DNA of 64,000 nt from Streptomyces cinnamoneus (GTDB taxonomy: Bacteria > Actinomycetota > Actinomycetes > Streptomycetales > Streptomycetaceae), in assembly GCF_002939475.1 (NCBI RefSeq), contig NZ_PKFQ01000001.1, forward strand, positions 2,480,001 to 2,544,000, written 5' to 3'. Position numbers and translations under genes: made by a program. Under the pieces are notes generated by a model. The model had not been told where the DNA came from and ran no database searches. It saw only the letters and a program-made list of their open reading frames with translations. How positions within the stretch are numbered: the first letter of the stretch is position 1; each line of letters begins with the position of its first letter. Positions 1-8,744 of the stretch are shown here, piece after piece.

Positions 1-263
1 GTGATCAGCCGGGCCAGCTCGTCGCGGTGGGCGTCGAGCAGGGCGCGGTAGCGGAAGAGCACCGCGGTGCGGGCCGCCAGCGACGAGGACCCCCAGGTGG
101 CGAACGCGGCCCTGGCGGCCGCGACGGCCGCGTCGACCTCCTCGGCGGACGCGAACGCGACCCGCGTCGTCGCGGCCCCGGTGGCCGGGTCGGTGACCTC
201 GCCGAACCGGCCGGAGGTCCCTTCGACGGCCTTGCCGTCGATCCAGTGGTGGACGGTCTTCAT
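1..263 (-). CDS. mmsA: Methylmalonate-semialdehyde dehydrogenase, N-terminal part
   Basis: N-terminal 87 residues of a CoA-acylating (methyl)malonate-semialdehyde dehydrogenase (MmsA/IolA, aldehyde dehydrogenase superfamily). The visible stretch begins MKTVHHWIDGKAVEG and contains the family hallmarks HWIDG, VTDPATG and AAFATW at about residues 6, 24 and 53. The catalytic cysteine domain lies beyond the left edge, so activity cannot be judged. In inositol degradation the enzyme converts malonate semialdehyde to acetyl-CoA. It may equally serve valine and thymine catabolism. It sits 20 bp downstream of iolD on the same strand, so it is probably the next gene of the leftward iol operon. The gene is cut by the window, not broken. 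Confidence 0.85.
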   Translation of the reverse strand, partial: MKTVHHWIDGKAVEGTSGRFGEVTDPATGAATTRVAFASAEEVDAAVAAARAAFATWGSSSLAARTAVLFRYRALLDAHRDELARLI

Positions 264-283
264 GCCTGGCCTCTCTCTCACGC

Positions 284-2161
284 TCACAGGTAACGGCGGC
301 GGGCGGCGGCGTCGCGCTCGTACTCCTCCCGGGCGGCGACGGCCGCCGGGCGGGTCGCGGTCTCGGCCACGGGCACATCCCACCACGCCTGCGCCGGGGG
401 TGTCCCGGGCACGGGGTCGGCGGTCTCGGTCTCGACGTGGACGCAGGTGGGCCGGTCCGAGGCGCGGGCCTCGGCGAGGGCGTCGCGCAGTTCGAGGACC
501 GTGCGGGCGCGGAGCACGGACATGCCCAGGGACGCGGCGTTGGCGGCCAGGTCCACGGGCAGCGGGTCGCCGGTGTACGTGCCGTCGGGCGCCCGGAAGC
601 GGTACGCGGTGCCGAACCCCTCGCCCCCCACGGCCCGCGAGAGCCCGCCGATCGAGGCGTAGCCGTGGTTCTGGACCAGGATCACCTTGATGGCGATGCC
701 CTCCTGTACGGCGGTGACCAGTTCGGTCGGCATCATCAGGTACGTGCCGTCGCCGACGAGCGCCCACACCGGCCGGTCCGGGGCGGCCAGGCGCACCCCG
801 ATGGCCGCCGGGATCTCGTAGCCCATGCAGGAGTAGCCGTATTCGAGGTGGTACTGGCGGCGGGAGCGGGCCCGCCAGAGCTTGTGCAGGTCGCCGGGGA
901 GCGAGCCCGCCGCGTTGATCACCACGTCCTCGTCGCCGACGACGGCGTCGAGCGCGCCGACGACCTGCGCCTGGGTGGGCCGCCGGCCGTCGCCGTCGGC
1001 GCGCCAGGAGTAGGCGTAGTCGACCGCCGCCTCCCATTCGGCCTTCCCGGCGGTGTACGCCCTGACGTAGTCCTCCGCGACCCGGTGGCCCTTCAGCCCC
1101 TCCGTCAGCGCCTCCAGCCCGGCGCGGGCGTCGGCGACCAGCGGCAGGCCGGCGAGCTTGTGGGCGTCGTAGGAGGAGATGTTGAGGTTGACGAACCGCA
1201 CGTCGGGCGCGGCGAAGAGGGTCGAGGACGCGGTGGTGAAGTCGCTGTAGCGGGTGCCGGCGCCGATGACGAGGTCGGCGCCCCGGGCCAGCGCGTCGGC
1301 CACGGCGGTGCCCGTGTGGCCGACGCCGCCCACGTCGGCCGGGTGGTCGTGGCGCAGCGAGCCCTTGCCCGCCTGGGTGGAGGCCACCGGGATGCCGGTG
1401 GCGTCGGCGAGGGCGCGCAGGGCGTCCTCGGCCTCGCTGTGGTGGACGCCCCCGCCGGCGATCAGCAGCGGGCGGCGGGCGGCGCGCACCGCGCTGACGG
1501 CTGCGGCCAGTTCGGCGGGGTCGGGGGCGGGGCGGCGCACGTGCCAGACGCGGTCGGTGAAGAAGTCCTCGGGCCAGTCGTACGCCTCGGCCTGGACGTC
1601 CTGGGGCAGGGCGAGGGTGACGGCCCCGGTCTCGACGGGGTCGGCGAGCACCCGCGCCGCCTGGAGGGCGGCCGGGATCAGCGCCTCGGGGCGGACGACG
1701 CGGTCGAAGTAGCGGGAGACGGGGCGCAGGCAGTCGTTGACCGAGACGTCTCCGGCACCGGGGTGTTCGAGCTGTTGCAGGACGGGGTCGGCGGGCCGGG
1801 TGGCGAAGGTGTCGCCGGGGAGGAGGAGCACGGGCAGCCGGTTGACCGTGGCGAGGGCGGCGCCGGTGACGAGGTTGGTGGCGCCGGGCCCGATGGAGGT
1901 GGTGACCGCGTGCGCGGAGAGCCGGTCGCACTGGCGGGCGTAACCCACGGCGGCGTGCACCATGGCCTGTTCGTTGCGGCCCTGGAGGTAGGGCAGCGCG
2001 TCGCCCGTCTCCAGCAGGGCCTGCCCGACGCCGGCCACGTTGCCGTGGCCGAAGATGCCCCAGCAGGCGGCGACCAGCCGCCGTCGGCGGCCGTCGCGCT
2101 CGGTGTACTGGTGGGCGAGGAACTCCACCAGGGCCTGGGCGACGGTGAGTCGGCGGGTCAT
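284..2161 (-). CDS. iolD: 3D-(3,5/4)-trihydroxycyclohexane-1,2-dione acylhydrolase (IolD)
   Basis: 625-residue thiamine-diphosphate enzyme that opens the ring of the diketone intermediate of myo-inositol breakdown, giving 5-deoxy-glucuronate. The N-terminal ThDP-binding half includes GHGNVAGVGQAL near residue 30 and an E-x-Q-M-x-H-A-A-V helix (NEQAMVHAAVGYA). The C-terminal half carries the metal/ThDP motif starting VGDGTYLM and ending in QNHGYASIGGL. Length matches IolD (about 620-640). The start chosen is ATG at 2161 because it overlaps the iolB stop by 4 bp (ATGA), and the frame continues upstream only as antisense of iolB. Translational coupling with iolB is likely. The neighbours iolB, the aldolase and iolC support the assignment. 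Confidence 0.93.
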   Translation of the reverse strand: MTRRLTVAQALVEFLAHQYTERDGRRRRLVAACWGIFGHGNVAGVGQALLETGDALPYLQGRNEQAMVHAAVGYARQCDRLSAHAVTTSIGPGATNLVTGAALATVNRLPVLLLPGDTFATRPADPVLQQLEHPGAGDVSVNDCLRPVSRYFDRVVRPEALIPAALQAARVLADPVETGAVTLALPQDVQAEAYDWPEDFFTDRVWHVRRPAPDPAELAAAVSAVRAARRPLLIAGGGVHHSEAEDALRALADATGIPVASTQAGKGSLRHDHPADVGGVGHTGTAVADALARGADLVIGAGTRYSDFTTASSTLFAAPDVRFVNLNISSYDAHKLAGLPLVADARAGLEALTEGLKGHRVAEDYVRAYTAGKAEWEAAVDYAYSWRADGDGRRPTQAQVVGALDAVVGDEDVVINAAGSLPGDLHKLWRARSRRQYHLEYGYSCMGYEIPAAIGVRLAAPDRPVWALVGDGTYLMMPTELVTAVQEGIAIKVILVQNHGYASIGGLSRAVGGEGFGTAYRFRAPDGTYTGDPLPVDLAANAASLGMSVLRARTVLELRDALAEARASDRPTCVHVETETADPVPGTPPAQAWWDVPVAETATRPAAVAAREEYERDAAARRRYL

Positions 2162-3036
2162 CGGTCCCCTCCCGGGAGGTAGAGCGGCAGGCGCGGGTCG
2201 ACAGGCTGGCCGGGCCAGGTGCCGCGGATCCAGGCGTGGTCGGGGTGGTCGCGGATGAGCCACTCGCGCTCGGCGCCGGGTCCGGCCATGACGTTGAGGT
2301 AGTACAGGGTGTGCCCGGGCGCGGCCATGGAGGGGCCGTGCCAGCCGTCGGGGATCAGCACGGCGTCGCCGGTGCGGACTTCGGCGAGCACGTCGGTGCC
2401 GCCGGGCCGCGAGGGGGACACCCGCTGGTATCCGGAGCCGGCCGGGCCGCCCGCGACCTCGAAGTAGTAGACCTCCTCCAGCTCGGACTCCTCGCCGGGA
2501 CGGTGCTCGTCGTGCTTGTGCGGCGGGTAAGACGACCAGTTGCCGCCGGGGGTGAGGACTTCGACCGCGATGAGCTTGTCGCAGTCGAAGACGCCGGCGG
2601 CGGCGAAGTTGTTGACCTGGCGCGAGCAGACGCCGGTGCCGCGCAGTTCGACGGGGACGGCGGAGGCGGGCCCGTAGCGGGCCGCCAGGCGGCGCGCGCA
2701 CCGGGCGCCGGTGAGCGCGAAGCGGCCGCCGGCCCGGGAGGTGAGGGTGACGTGCGCGTCGCGCGGGGCGTAGGCGAAGTCGGTGACGGCGGTGAAGACG
2801 TCCGTCCGGCCCTGGAGTACGAAGTGCCGGCCCTCGGTGTCGACCGCGCAGCCGCCGGACAGCGGGAGCACGATCCACTCGCTGTCGCCGGTGGCGAAGG
2901 TGTGGGTGCCGCCGGGCGGGAGGGTGAGCACGCGGAGGGAGGAGTGGGTCCAGCCGGCGGAGGCCGGGTCGACGGCCAGGTCGTAGGGGCCGGCGCCGGC
3001 GGTGCCGGCGGGCAGGTGGCGGCGGGGGGACGTCAT
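2158..3036 (-). CDS. iolB: 5-deoxy-glucuronate isomerase (IolB)
   Basis: 292-residue cupin-fold isomerase that converts 5-deoxy-D-glucuronate, the IolD product, to 2-deoxy-5-keto-D-gluconate, the IolC substrate. The first cupin half contains LPPGGTHTFATGDSEW. The second contains the metal-binding pattern SSYPPHKHDEHRPGEESELEE at about residues 163-183, with the histidines and glutamates expected of IolB, followed by an IPDGWHGP turn. Length is normal for the family (about 270-300). It overlaps iolD by 4 bp. A 145-bp gap separates it from the upstream aldolase gene, so an extra promoter there is possible, although none is obvious. Confidence 0.93.
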   Translation of the reverse strand: MTSPRRHLPAGTAGAGPYDLAVDPASAGWTHSSLRVLTLPPGGTHTFATGDSEWIVLPLSGGCAVDTEGRHFVLQGRTDVFTAVTDFAYAPRDAHVTLTSRAGGRFALTGARCARRLAARYGPASAVPVELRGTGVCSRQVNNFAAAGVFDCDKLIAVEVLTPGGNWSSYPPHKHDEHRPGEESELEEVYYFEVAGGPAGSGYQRVSPSRPGGTDVLAEVRTGDAVLIPDGWHGPSMAAPGHTLYYLNVMAGPGAEREWLIRDHPDHAWIRGTWPGQPVDPRLPLYLPGGDR

Positions 3037-3181
3037 GCAAGTGCCCTTCGTTCGCTGCGGTCGGGTCCGGCCCCGCCGGTCCGGGCGGCGGGGGTCGCGC
3101 GCCGTCGCGGCGGGTCGTCCTTCCCCGTCCCGTCCCTTTCCGGAACGGGCGCCCCGGGCCGGGGGCGGCCGGTGCCGGGCC

Positions 3182-4060
3182 TCACAGCAGCCCCACCGCC
3201 GTGTCGACGGCGGCCGCCACGTCCCCGTCGGCCGGGTAGAGCAGCGCCCGGCCCACCACCAGCCCCCGCACCGTCGGCAGGCGCAGGGCGAGCCGCCACC
3301 GTTCGTACGCCGCGTCCTGGTCGTCCCCGACGTCGCCGCCGAGCAGGACGGCGGGCAGGGTCGTCGCCCCCATCACCCGCTCCATGTCCCCGGCGTCGTC
3401 CGTGACGGGCACCTTGAGCCAGGTGTAGGCCGACGCCGAGCCGAGGCCCGAGGCGATGGTGAGGGACGTGGTGACGGCCTCGGCTCCGAGGTCGTTGAGG
3501 ACCCTGCCGCCGACGCGGCGGGACATGAACGGCTCGACGAAGACCGGGAGGCGGTGGGCTGCCATGTCGTCGACGGCGCGGGCGGCGGACTCCATCGTGG
3601 TGAGCGAGCCGGGGTCGTCGTAGTCGATGCGCAGCAGCAGTTTGCCGGCGTCGAAGCCGCGTCGGGCGAGGTCCCGCGCGCGGGGCCCGGTGAAGCGGTC
3701 GTCCATCTCGAAGGAGGCGCCGAAGAGACCGCCGCGGTTCATGGAGCCCATGACGACCTTGTTCTCCAGCGCACCGAGGAGCAGCAGGTCGTCGAGGATG
3801 TCGGCGGTGGCGAGCACGCCGTCGACGCCGGGCCGGGAGAGGGCCAGGCACAGGCGCTCCAGCAGGTCGGCCCGGTTGGCCATGGCCAGGCGGCGGTCGC
3901 CGACGCCGAGCGCGCCCCGCGCCGTGTGGTCGGCGGCGACGATCATGAGCCGGCCGCTGTCGCCGATCAGGGGGCGGCGGCGGCGCCGGGCCGCGGCCTC
4001 GGCGACGGCCTCGGGGTGGTGGGTGCGCACGTTCACCAGGTCGGGGATCCGGATGGTCAC
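3182..4060 (-). CDS. DeoC/LacD-type aldolase of the inositol pathway
   Basis: 292-residue class I aldolase-like TIM barrel of the Cgl0158 type found in actinobacterial inositol clusters. It probably cleaves 2-deoxy-5-keto-D-gluconate-6-phosphate to dihydroxyacetone phosphate and malonate semialdehyde (the IolJ step). Visible motifs are IVAADHTARGALG at about residues 38-50, GVLATADILDDLLLLG near 83, LLRIDYDD near 140 and TWLKVPVTDD near 210; the last is a candidate for the Schiff-base lysine, but I am not certain of that. The GTG start at 4060 overlaps the iolC stop by 4 bp (GTGA), showing tight coupling with the kinase that would make its substrate. Function is inferred from family and context. 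Confidence 0.8.
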   Translation of the reverse strand: MTIRIPDLVNVRTHHPEAVAEAAARRRRRPLIGDSGRLMIVAADHTARGALGVGDRRLAMANRADLLERLCLALSRPGVDGVLATADILDDLLLLGALENKVVMGSMNRGGLFGASFEMDDRFTGPRARDLARRGFDAGKLLLRIDYDDPGSLTTMESAARAVDDMAAHRLPVFVEPFMSRRVGGRVLNDLGAEAVTTSLTIASGLGSASAYTWLKVPVTDDAGDMERVMGATTLPAVLLGGDVGDDQDAAYERWRLALRLPTVRGLVVGRALLYPADGDVAAAVDTAVGLL

Positions 4061-5052
4061 GGGGAGCCCTCCAGCAGTCGCTCGACCTCGTCGCGCGTCG
4101 GCATGGCCGAGGAGCAGGCGAGCCGGGAGGCCACGAGGGCCCCGGCGGCGCCCGCGTACCGCACGGTGCGTTCCAGGTCCCAGCCGGCGAGCAGCCCGTG
4201 GCAGAGCGCGCCGCCGAAGGCGTCGCCCGCGCCGAGCCCGTTGACGACGTCCACCTCCACCGGCGGTACGGAGACGGTGGTGCCGTCGCGGTGGACGGCG
4301 AGGACGCCCTCGGGGCCCTGTTTGACGACGGCCAGTTCGACGCCGGCGGCCAGCAGGGCCCGCGCGGCGGCGTGGGGTTCGCGCTCGCCCGTGGCGACCT
4401 CGCACTCGTCGGCGTTGCCCACCGCCACGGTGGCGTGGGCGAGGGCGGCCGCGTAGTGGGGGCGGGCGGCGGCGACGGCGGCGGGGCCGCTGCGGCCGCC
4501 GGCTCCGGACGCGCCGCCCTCGCCGCCCCAGAACACCGGCCGCCAGTCGAGGTCGACGACGGTGGTCCCGCTCCCGGCCCGGGACGCGAGCGCTTCGAGC
4601 GTCGCCGTGCGGCTGGGCTCCTCGCTCAGGCCCGTGCCGGTCGTCCAGAGGATCCGGGCGGCCCGGACGGCGTCCAGGTCGAGTTCGTGGGGGTGGATCT
4701 CCAGGTCGGGGGCCTTGGGGCGGCGGTAGAAGTAGAGGGGGAAGTCGTCCGGCGGGTGGATCTCGCAGAAGGTGACGGGCGTGGGGTACGCGGCCACGGG
4801 CGTCACCCAGCGGTCGTCCACGCCGAAGTCGCGCAGCGCGTCGTGGAGGTAGCGGCCGAAGGGGTCGTCGCCGGTGCGGCTGATCAGCGCGGTGCGCCGG
4901 CCGAGCCGGGCGGCGGCGACCGCGACGTTGGCCGCGGATCCGCCGAGGAACTTCCCGAAGGTCTCCACCTGTGCCAGGGACACGCCGGTCTGGAGCGGAT
5001 AGAGGTCCACCCCGAGCCGGCCCATGGCGATGAGGTCGTAAGGCCCGGTCAT
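4057..5052 (-). CDS. iolC: 5-dehydro-2-deoxygluconokinase (IolC)
   Basis: 331-residue PfkB/ribokinase-family kinase that phosphorylates 2-deoxy-5-keto-D-gluconate. The N-terminus reads DLIAMGRLGVDLYP, followed by the PfkB motif GKFLGGSAANVAVAAARLG at about residues 32-50. The C-terminal signature LGAGDAFGGALCHG near residue 274 contains the catalytic Asp (GAGD). Length is typical of stand-alone IolC. It is the first gene of the leftward block and is transcribed away from the intergenic region that holds the paired GTCC-N8-GGAC motifs. An AGGGGAGAGGG-type ribosome site lies just upstream of the ATG. Confidence 0.92.
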   Translation of the reverse strand: MTGPYDLIAMGRLGVDLYPLQTGVSLAQVETFGKFLGGSAANVAVAAARLGRRTALISRTGDDPFGRYLHDALRDFGVDDRWVTPVAAYPTPVTFCEIHPPDDFPLYFYRRPKAPDLEIHPHELDLDAVRAARILWTTGTGLSEEPSRTATLEALASRAGSGTTVVDLDWRPVFWGGEGGASGAGGRSGPAAVAAARPHYAAALAHATVAVGNADECEVATGEREPHAAARALLAAGVELAVVKQGPEGVLAVHRDGTTVSVPPVEVDVVNGLGAGDAFGGALCHGLLAGWDLERTVRYAGAAGALVASRLACSSAMPTRDEVERLLEGSP

Positions 5053-5142
5053 GCTCTCCCTCTCCCCTCCCGCTCCGGCTCCCGTCTCCCGGGAGCCGCT
5101 GAAGCAGGTCTAGCCGGGGGGCCGCCACCGTGTCAAGCATTT

Positions 5143-5199
5143 GTCCTTACATAAGGACGTCCCCCGGCGACTCTTGACGTTACGTCCATATGTCCGGAC
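5143..5199. promoter_or_regulatory. Two GTCC-N8-GGAC motifs in the divergent iol promoter region
   Basis: GTCCTTACATAAGGAC (5143-5158) is a perfect 7-bp inverted repeat around CA. A second GTCC-N8-GGAC motif (GTCCATATGTCCGGAC) lies at 5184-5199, 41 bp further, close to four helical turns, so both face the same side. They sit between iolC (leftward) and the IolE/IolH-like gene (rightward). They are good candidates for the operator of an inositol regulator (IolR/GntR type) encoded outside the window. A TTGACA at 5206-5211 could be a -35 element, but I see no convincing -10. Confidence 0.55.
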
Positions 5200-5288
5200 G
5201 AACCCTTGACACCCTTTCGGCCAGCCGTGAAGCTACGGGCAACCCAGCCCTTGGCCGGTCGACGACGACCGTCGAGAGGAGCCGCCGC

Positions 5289-6215
5289 ATGGATGCCGCC
5301 GCCCGCCCCCCTCTGCCGCCCGCCCTGGACCGCATCCGGGTCGGCTCGGCGCCGGACTCCTGGGGCGTCTGGTTCGCCGAGGACCCGGCGCAGGTCCCGT
5401 GGCGGCGCTTCCTCGACGAGGTCGCCGAGGCGGGCTACGCGTGGATCGAGCTGGGCCCGTACGGCTACCTGCCCACCGACCCCCGCGTCCTGCGGGAGGA
5501 GACGGACCGGCGCGGGCTGAAGGTCTCGGCCGGCACCGTCTTCACCGCCCTGCACCGCGGGCCCGCCGTCTGGGAGGAGACCTGGGAGCAGGTGGCACGG
5601 GTGGCGGAGCTGACCCGGGCCATGGGCGCCGGTCACCTCGTCGTCATCCCCTCCTTCTGGCGCGACGACAAGACCGCCGAACTGCTGGAGGACCCGGAAC
5701 TGACCCCCGACCAGTGGCGCCTGCTCGCCCGCGGCATGGAGCGGCTGGCCCGCGAGGTCCTGGACGCCTACGGGCTCGCCCTCGCGGTCCACCCGCACGC
5801 CGACACCCACATCGACACCGAGGCGCACGTCGAGCGCTTCCTGGACGCCACCGACCCGGACCTCGTCCACCTCTGCCTGGACACCGGGCACTACGCCTAC
5901 TGCGGCGGCGACAGCGTCAAGCTCATCGAGACGTACGGCGAGCGCGTCGGCTACCTCCACCTCAAGCAGGTCGACCCGGACGTCCTCGCGGACGTCACCC
6001 GGCGCGGCACCCCCTTCGGGCCCGCCGTGCGGCAGGGCGTGATGTGCGAACCGCCCGGCGGGGTGCCGGCGCTGGAACCCGTCCTGGCCGCGGCGCAGGG
6101 GCTCGGCGTGGACCTCTTCGCCATCGTGGAGCAGGACATGTACCCCTGCCCGCCGGACAAGCCCCTCCCCATCGCCCGCCGCACCCGCGCCTTCCTGCGC
6201 TCCTGCGGCGCCTGA
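5289..6215 (+). CDS. IolE/IolH-like sugar phosphate isomerase/epimerase
   Basis: 308-residue xylose-isomerase-like TIM-barrel protein. It contains APDSWGVWF at about residue 18, IELGPYGYLPTD near 50, AVHPHADTHI near 162 (metal-binding histidines), LCLDTGHYAYCGGD near 197, HLKQVDP near 227 and IVEQDMYP near 280. This is the fold of IolE (inosose dehydratase), IolI (inosose isomerase) and IolH. With IolG, IolD, IolB and IolC nearby, the dehydratase step is the one otherwise missing, so IolE activity is my preferred inference, but sequence alone does not separate the three. Start ATG 5289 is chosen because GAGAGGA lies 8 bp upstream; earlier in-frame starts would read through the putative operators. 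Confidence 0.75.
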   Translation: MDAAARPPLPPALDRIRVGSAPDSWGVWFAEDPAQVPWRRFLDEVAEAGYAWIELGPYGYLPTDPRVLREETDRRGLKVSAGTVFTALHRGPAVWEETWEQVARVAELTRAMGAGHLVVIPSFWRDDKTAELLEDPELTPDQWRLLARGMERLAREVLDAYGLALAVHPHADTHIDTEAHVERFLDATDPDLVHLCLDTGHYAYCGGDSVKLIETYGERVGYLHLKQVDPDVLADVTRRGTPFGPAVRQGVMCEPPGGVPALEPVLAAAQGLGVDLFAIVEQDMYPCPPDKPLPIARRTRAFLRSCGA

Positions 6216-6242
6216 CCAGTCCCCTCCCCCGAGGAACGAGCA

Positions 6243-7274
6243 ATGACGCGAGACAGAACCCTCGGCGTGGCCGTGATCGGCACCGGCAGAATGGGCTCGG
6301 ACCACGCCCGGCGCATCGACGAGGTCGTCAGTGGCGCCCGGGTCGCCGCCGTCGTGGACATCGACGCCGACCGGGCCGCGGCGGTGGCCGCCCGCATCGA
6401 CGGCTGCACCTCCTGGACGGACCCGGCGGCCGCCATGGCCGCCGACGGCGTCGACGCCGTGCTCATCGCCTCCCCCGGCCCGGCCCACGAGGCGGCCCTG
6501 CTGGAGGCGTTCGCCCACGACCTGCCGGTGCTCTGCGAGAAGCCGCTCACCCCGGACGCCGCGTCGGCGCTGCGCGTGCTGGAGGCGGAGACCCGGCTGG
6601 GGCACCGGCGGGTGCAGGTGGGGTTCATGCGGCGCTACGACGAGGAGTACGCCCAGCTGAAGTCGCTGCTGGCGCGCGGCGACCTGGGGCGGACGCTGAT
6701 GCTGCACTGCGTCCACCGCAACGCCTCGACGCCGCCCGGCTTCACCGGGCAGATGATGATCAACGACTCGGTGGTGCACGAGATCGACGTCACCCGCTGG
6801 CTGCTGGAGCAGGAGGTCACCGCGGTCACCGTCCTGCGGCCCGCCCCCTCCTCCGCGGCGCCCGAGGGGCTGAGCGATCCCCAGCTCGTGCTCCTGGAGA
6901 CCTCGGGGGGCGCGGTCGTCGACGTCGAGATCTTCGTCAACTGCGGCTTCGGCTACCAGGTGCGCTGCGAGGCCGTCGGCGAGCGCGGCACGGCCCGCGT
7001 CGGAGACGCGCACGGGCTGTGCGTCGACGCCGGCGGCCGGTGGGGCGGACCGATCGCCGCGGACTTCGTCGAACGCTTCCGCGACGCCTACGACCGCCAG
7101 GTGCAGGCATGGGTGGACGCCACCCGGCGCGGCGAGGTCACCGGCCCGAGCGCCTGGGACGGCTACGCGGCCGCCGCCGCGTGCGAGGCGGGCGTGCGGG
7201 CCCAGGCCACCGGCGCGCGCACGCCCGTCACGCTCGCCGAGCGGCCCGCCCTCTACGCCCCGGAGGGGCGGTGA
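6243..7274 (+). CDS. iolG: Inositol 2-dehydrogenase (IolG), Gfo/Idh/MocA family
   Basis: 343-residue NAD(P)-dependent dehydrogenase that probably oxidises myo-inositol (or scyllo/chiro isomers) to inosose, the first pathway step. The N-terminal Rossmann motif is [13 protein letters not shown] at residues 13-25. CEKPLTPD near residue 100 holds the family lysine (EKP), and [15 protein letters not shown] near 176 holds the catalytic Asp/His pair typical of IolG. Length is normal (about 335-345). The ribosome site is GAGGAACGAGCA before ATG 6243. The stop overlaps the next dehydrogenase start by 4 bp (GTGA). Confidence 0.88.
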   Translation: MTRDRTLGVAVIGTGRMGSDHARRIDEVVSGARVAAVVDIDADRAAAVAARIDGCTSWTDPAAAMAADGVDAVLIASPGPAHEAALLEAFAHDLPVLCEKPLTPDAASALRVLEAETRLGHRRVQVGFMRRYDEEYAQLKSLLARGDLGRTLMLHCVHRNASTPPGFTGQMMINDSVVHEIDVTRWLLEQEVTAVTVLRPAPSSAAPEGLSDPQLVLLETSGGAVVDVEIFVNCGFGYQVRCEAVGERGTARVGDAHGLCVDAGGRWGGPIAADFVERFRDAYDRQVQAWVDATRRGEVTGPSAWDGYAAAAACEAGVRAQATGARTPVTLAERPALYAPEGR

Positions 7275-8284
7275 GCGGCGGTCTGCGGGTCGGGCTGCTC
7301 GGGGCGGGACGCATCGGGGCGTTCCACGCCGCGACCCTGACGCGCACGGACGGGGTCGGCGAGCTGGTGATCGCGGACGCCGACCCGGCCCGGGCGACGG
7401 ACCTGGCCGCCGCGACCGGCGCCCGGGCGGCCGGCTCGGTGAGCGAGGTCTTCCACGCGGCGGGCGTGGACGCCGTGGTCATCGCCACGGCGACCGCGGC
7501 CCACGCCGCCCTGGTCACCCGTGCGGCCCGCGCCGGGCTGCCGGCGTTCTGCGAGAAGCCCGTCGCGCTGGACCTGGCGGGGACGGTGCGGGCCCTGCGC
7601 GAGGTCGAGGCGGCGGGCACCCTGCTCCAGATCGGTTTCCAGCGGCGCTTCGACGCCGGGTACCGGGCGGCCCGAGCGGCCCTGCGGTCCGGGGCGCTGG
7701 GCCGGGTGCACACCATCCGGTGCGTCACCTCGGACGCCGCGCCGCCGCCCGCCGCCTTCCTCCCGCAGTCGGGCGGGCTGATCCGCGACTGCATGGTCCA
7801 CGACTTCGACGCGGTGCGCTGGATGACGGGGCGTGAGGTGGTGGAGGTGTACGCCCGGGGCACGGACGCGGGCGCCGCCTTCTTCCGCGAGGCCGGCGAC
7901 GTGGACACCGCCGCCGCCCTGCTCACCCTCGACGACGGCACGCTCGTCACGGCGACCGCCACGCGGTACAACGGCGCCGGGTACGACGTGCGGACGGAAC
8001 TGTCGGGCGAACGGGACCAGTGGGTCGTGGGGCTGACCGGCCGCACGCCCGCGACCTCGGCCGACCCGGCGGGGCCGGGGGCGCCGGTGCGGCCCTGGAG
8101 CGGCTTCCTGGAGCGGTTCGAGGACGCCTACCGCGCGGAGCTGGCGGCGTTCGTCCGGGCGGCGCGGGGCGAGGCCGGCAATCCCTGTCCCGGGGCCGAG
8201 GGGCTGCGGGCGCTGCACATCGCCGAGGCCTGCGAGGTCTCACGGCGGGAGGGCCGGCCGGTGCGGCTGGCGGAGGTCGGCTGA
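7271..8284 (+). CDS. Second Gfo/Idh/MocA dehydrogenase of the iol cluster
   Basis: 337-residue NAD(P)-dependent sugar or cyclitol dehydrogenase. The Rossmann motif [13 protein letters not shown] is at residues 8-20, CEKPVALD near 95, QRRFDAGY near 125 and the catalytic segment [18 protein letters not shown] near 166-183. It is translationally coupled to iolG and similar in architecture but clearly not a recent duplicate. Multiple IolG-like enzymes with different isomer preference (myo-, scyllo-, D-chiro-inositol) are common in actinobacteria, so a different stereoisomer is the likely substrate. The exact substrate cannot be read from the sequence. It is the last gene of the rightward block; a hairpin begins at the base after its stop. 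Confidence 0.82.
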   Translation: MSGGLRVGLLGAGRIGAFHAATLTRTDGVGELVIADADPARATDLAAATGARAAGSVSEVFHAAGVDAVVIATATAAHAALVTRAARAGLPAFCEKPVALDLAGTVRALREVEAAGTLLQIGFQRRFDAGYRAARAALRSGALGRVHTIRCVTSDAAPPPAAFLPQSGGLIRDCMVHDFDAVRWMTGREVVEVYARGTDAGAAFFREAGDVDTAAALLTLDDGTLVTATATRYNGAGYDVRTELSGERDQWVVGLTGRTPATSADPAGPGAPVRPWSGFLERFEDAYRAELAAFVRAARGEAGNPCPGAEGLRALHIAEACEVSRREGRPVRLAEVG

Positions 8285-8302
8285 GGCGGGGGCGGCCCCG
8301 CC
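8285..8302 (+). terminator. Hairpin directly after the rightward iol operon
   Basis: GGCGGGG (8285-8291), loop GCGG, CCCCGCC (8296-8302): a 7-bp all-GC stem immediately after the stop codon. There is no U-tract, as is common for Streptomyces terminators. A tandem 13-bp repeat (GGGCCTCGCCGGG twice) follows and may extend the structure. Confidence 0.45.
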
Positions 8303-8337
8303 GGAGGGCCTCGCCGGGGGGCCTCGCCGGGGGGCTC

Positions 8338-8435
8338 GTGACACCTCCTGTCACCGCGTCACCTTCTCGTCACGGGCGTCACGGGGACGCAAGCCTTCCG
8401 TCACAGGATTCCGACAGCGAACCCCGCTTGGTCAC
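8338..8435. promoter_or_regulatory. Cluster of GTCAC repeats upstream of a small HTH gene
   Basis: GTGACA-CCTCC-TGTCAC (8338-8354) is a perfect inverted repeat. Further GTCAC copies start at 8358, 8369, 8378, 8400 and 8431, giving seven half-sites in 98 bp with spacings near 8-11, 22 and 31 bp. The cluster lies 106-203 bp upstream of the HTH gene at 8541. It looks like an iteron-type binding array; the protein is unknown. Confidence 0.45.
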
Positions 8436-8540
8436 TCTGTGTCGTTCTCCGGGAACAGGCTGGCGAACGAGAACGGCGGCGCCGCGACTTCCCCAACGGA
8501 TCCCCCTCCGTGGTCGCGGCGCGGCGGAGAGGCGCGAGAG

Positions 8541-8738
8541 ATGACCGACCGTCGACTCTGGTCCTACCGGGAGATCGCGGCGCACATCGGTGTGCAGACC
8601 GACACCGTCCGCTCGTACCGCAAGCACGGGATGCTGCCGGCCCCCGACCTCACCGAGGGAGGCAAACCGTACTGGTTCGCGGACACCATCCGGACCTGGG
8701 TGGCCCAGCGTCCGGGCAACAGACGCTCCAGAGGCTGA
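8541..8738 (+). CDS. Small helix-turn-helix protein (MerR/excisionase-like)
   Basis: 65-residue protein consisting of one winged-helix-like HTH: WSYREIAAHIGVQTDTVRSY (residues 6-25) followed by RKHGMLPAPD and GKPYWFADTIRTWVAQRPG. This is the pattern of MerR N-terminal domains and excisionase-like DNA-binding proteins (helix-turn-helix, then a Tyr/Trp wing, then W-x-x-x-RPG). There is no effector domain. Start ATG 8541 follows a purine-rich GGAGAGGCGCGAGAG; an earlier in-frame ATG at 8439 lacks this. It lies upstream of copZ in the same direction, but a CsoR-type palindrome lies between them, so they are probably regulated separately. A DNA-binding function is clear; targets are unknown, with the GTCAC array just upstream an obvious candidate. 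Confidence 0.72.
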   Translation: MTDRRLWSYREIAAHIGVQTDTVRSYRKHGMLPAPDLTEGGKPYWFADTIRTWVAQRPGNRRSRG

Positions 8739-8744
8739 GGCCCC

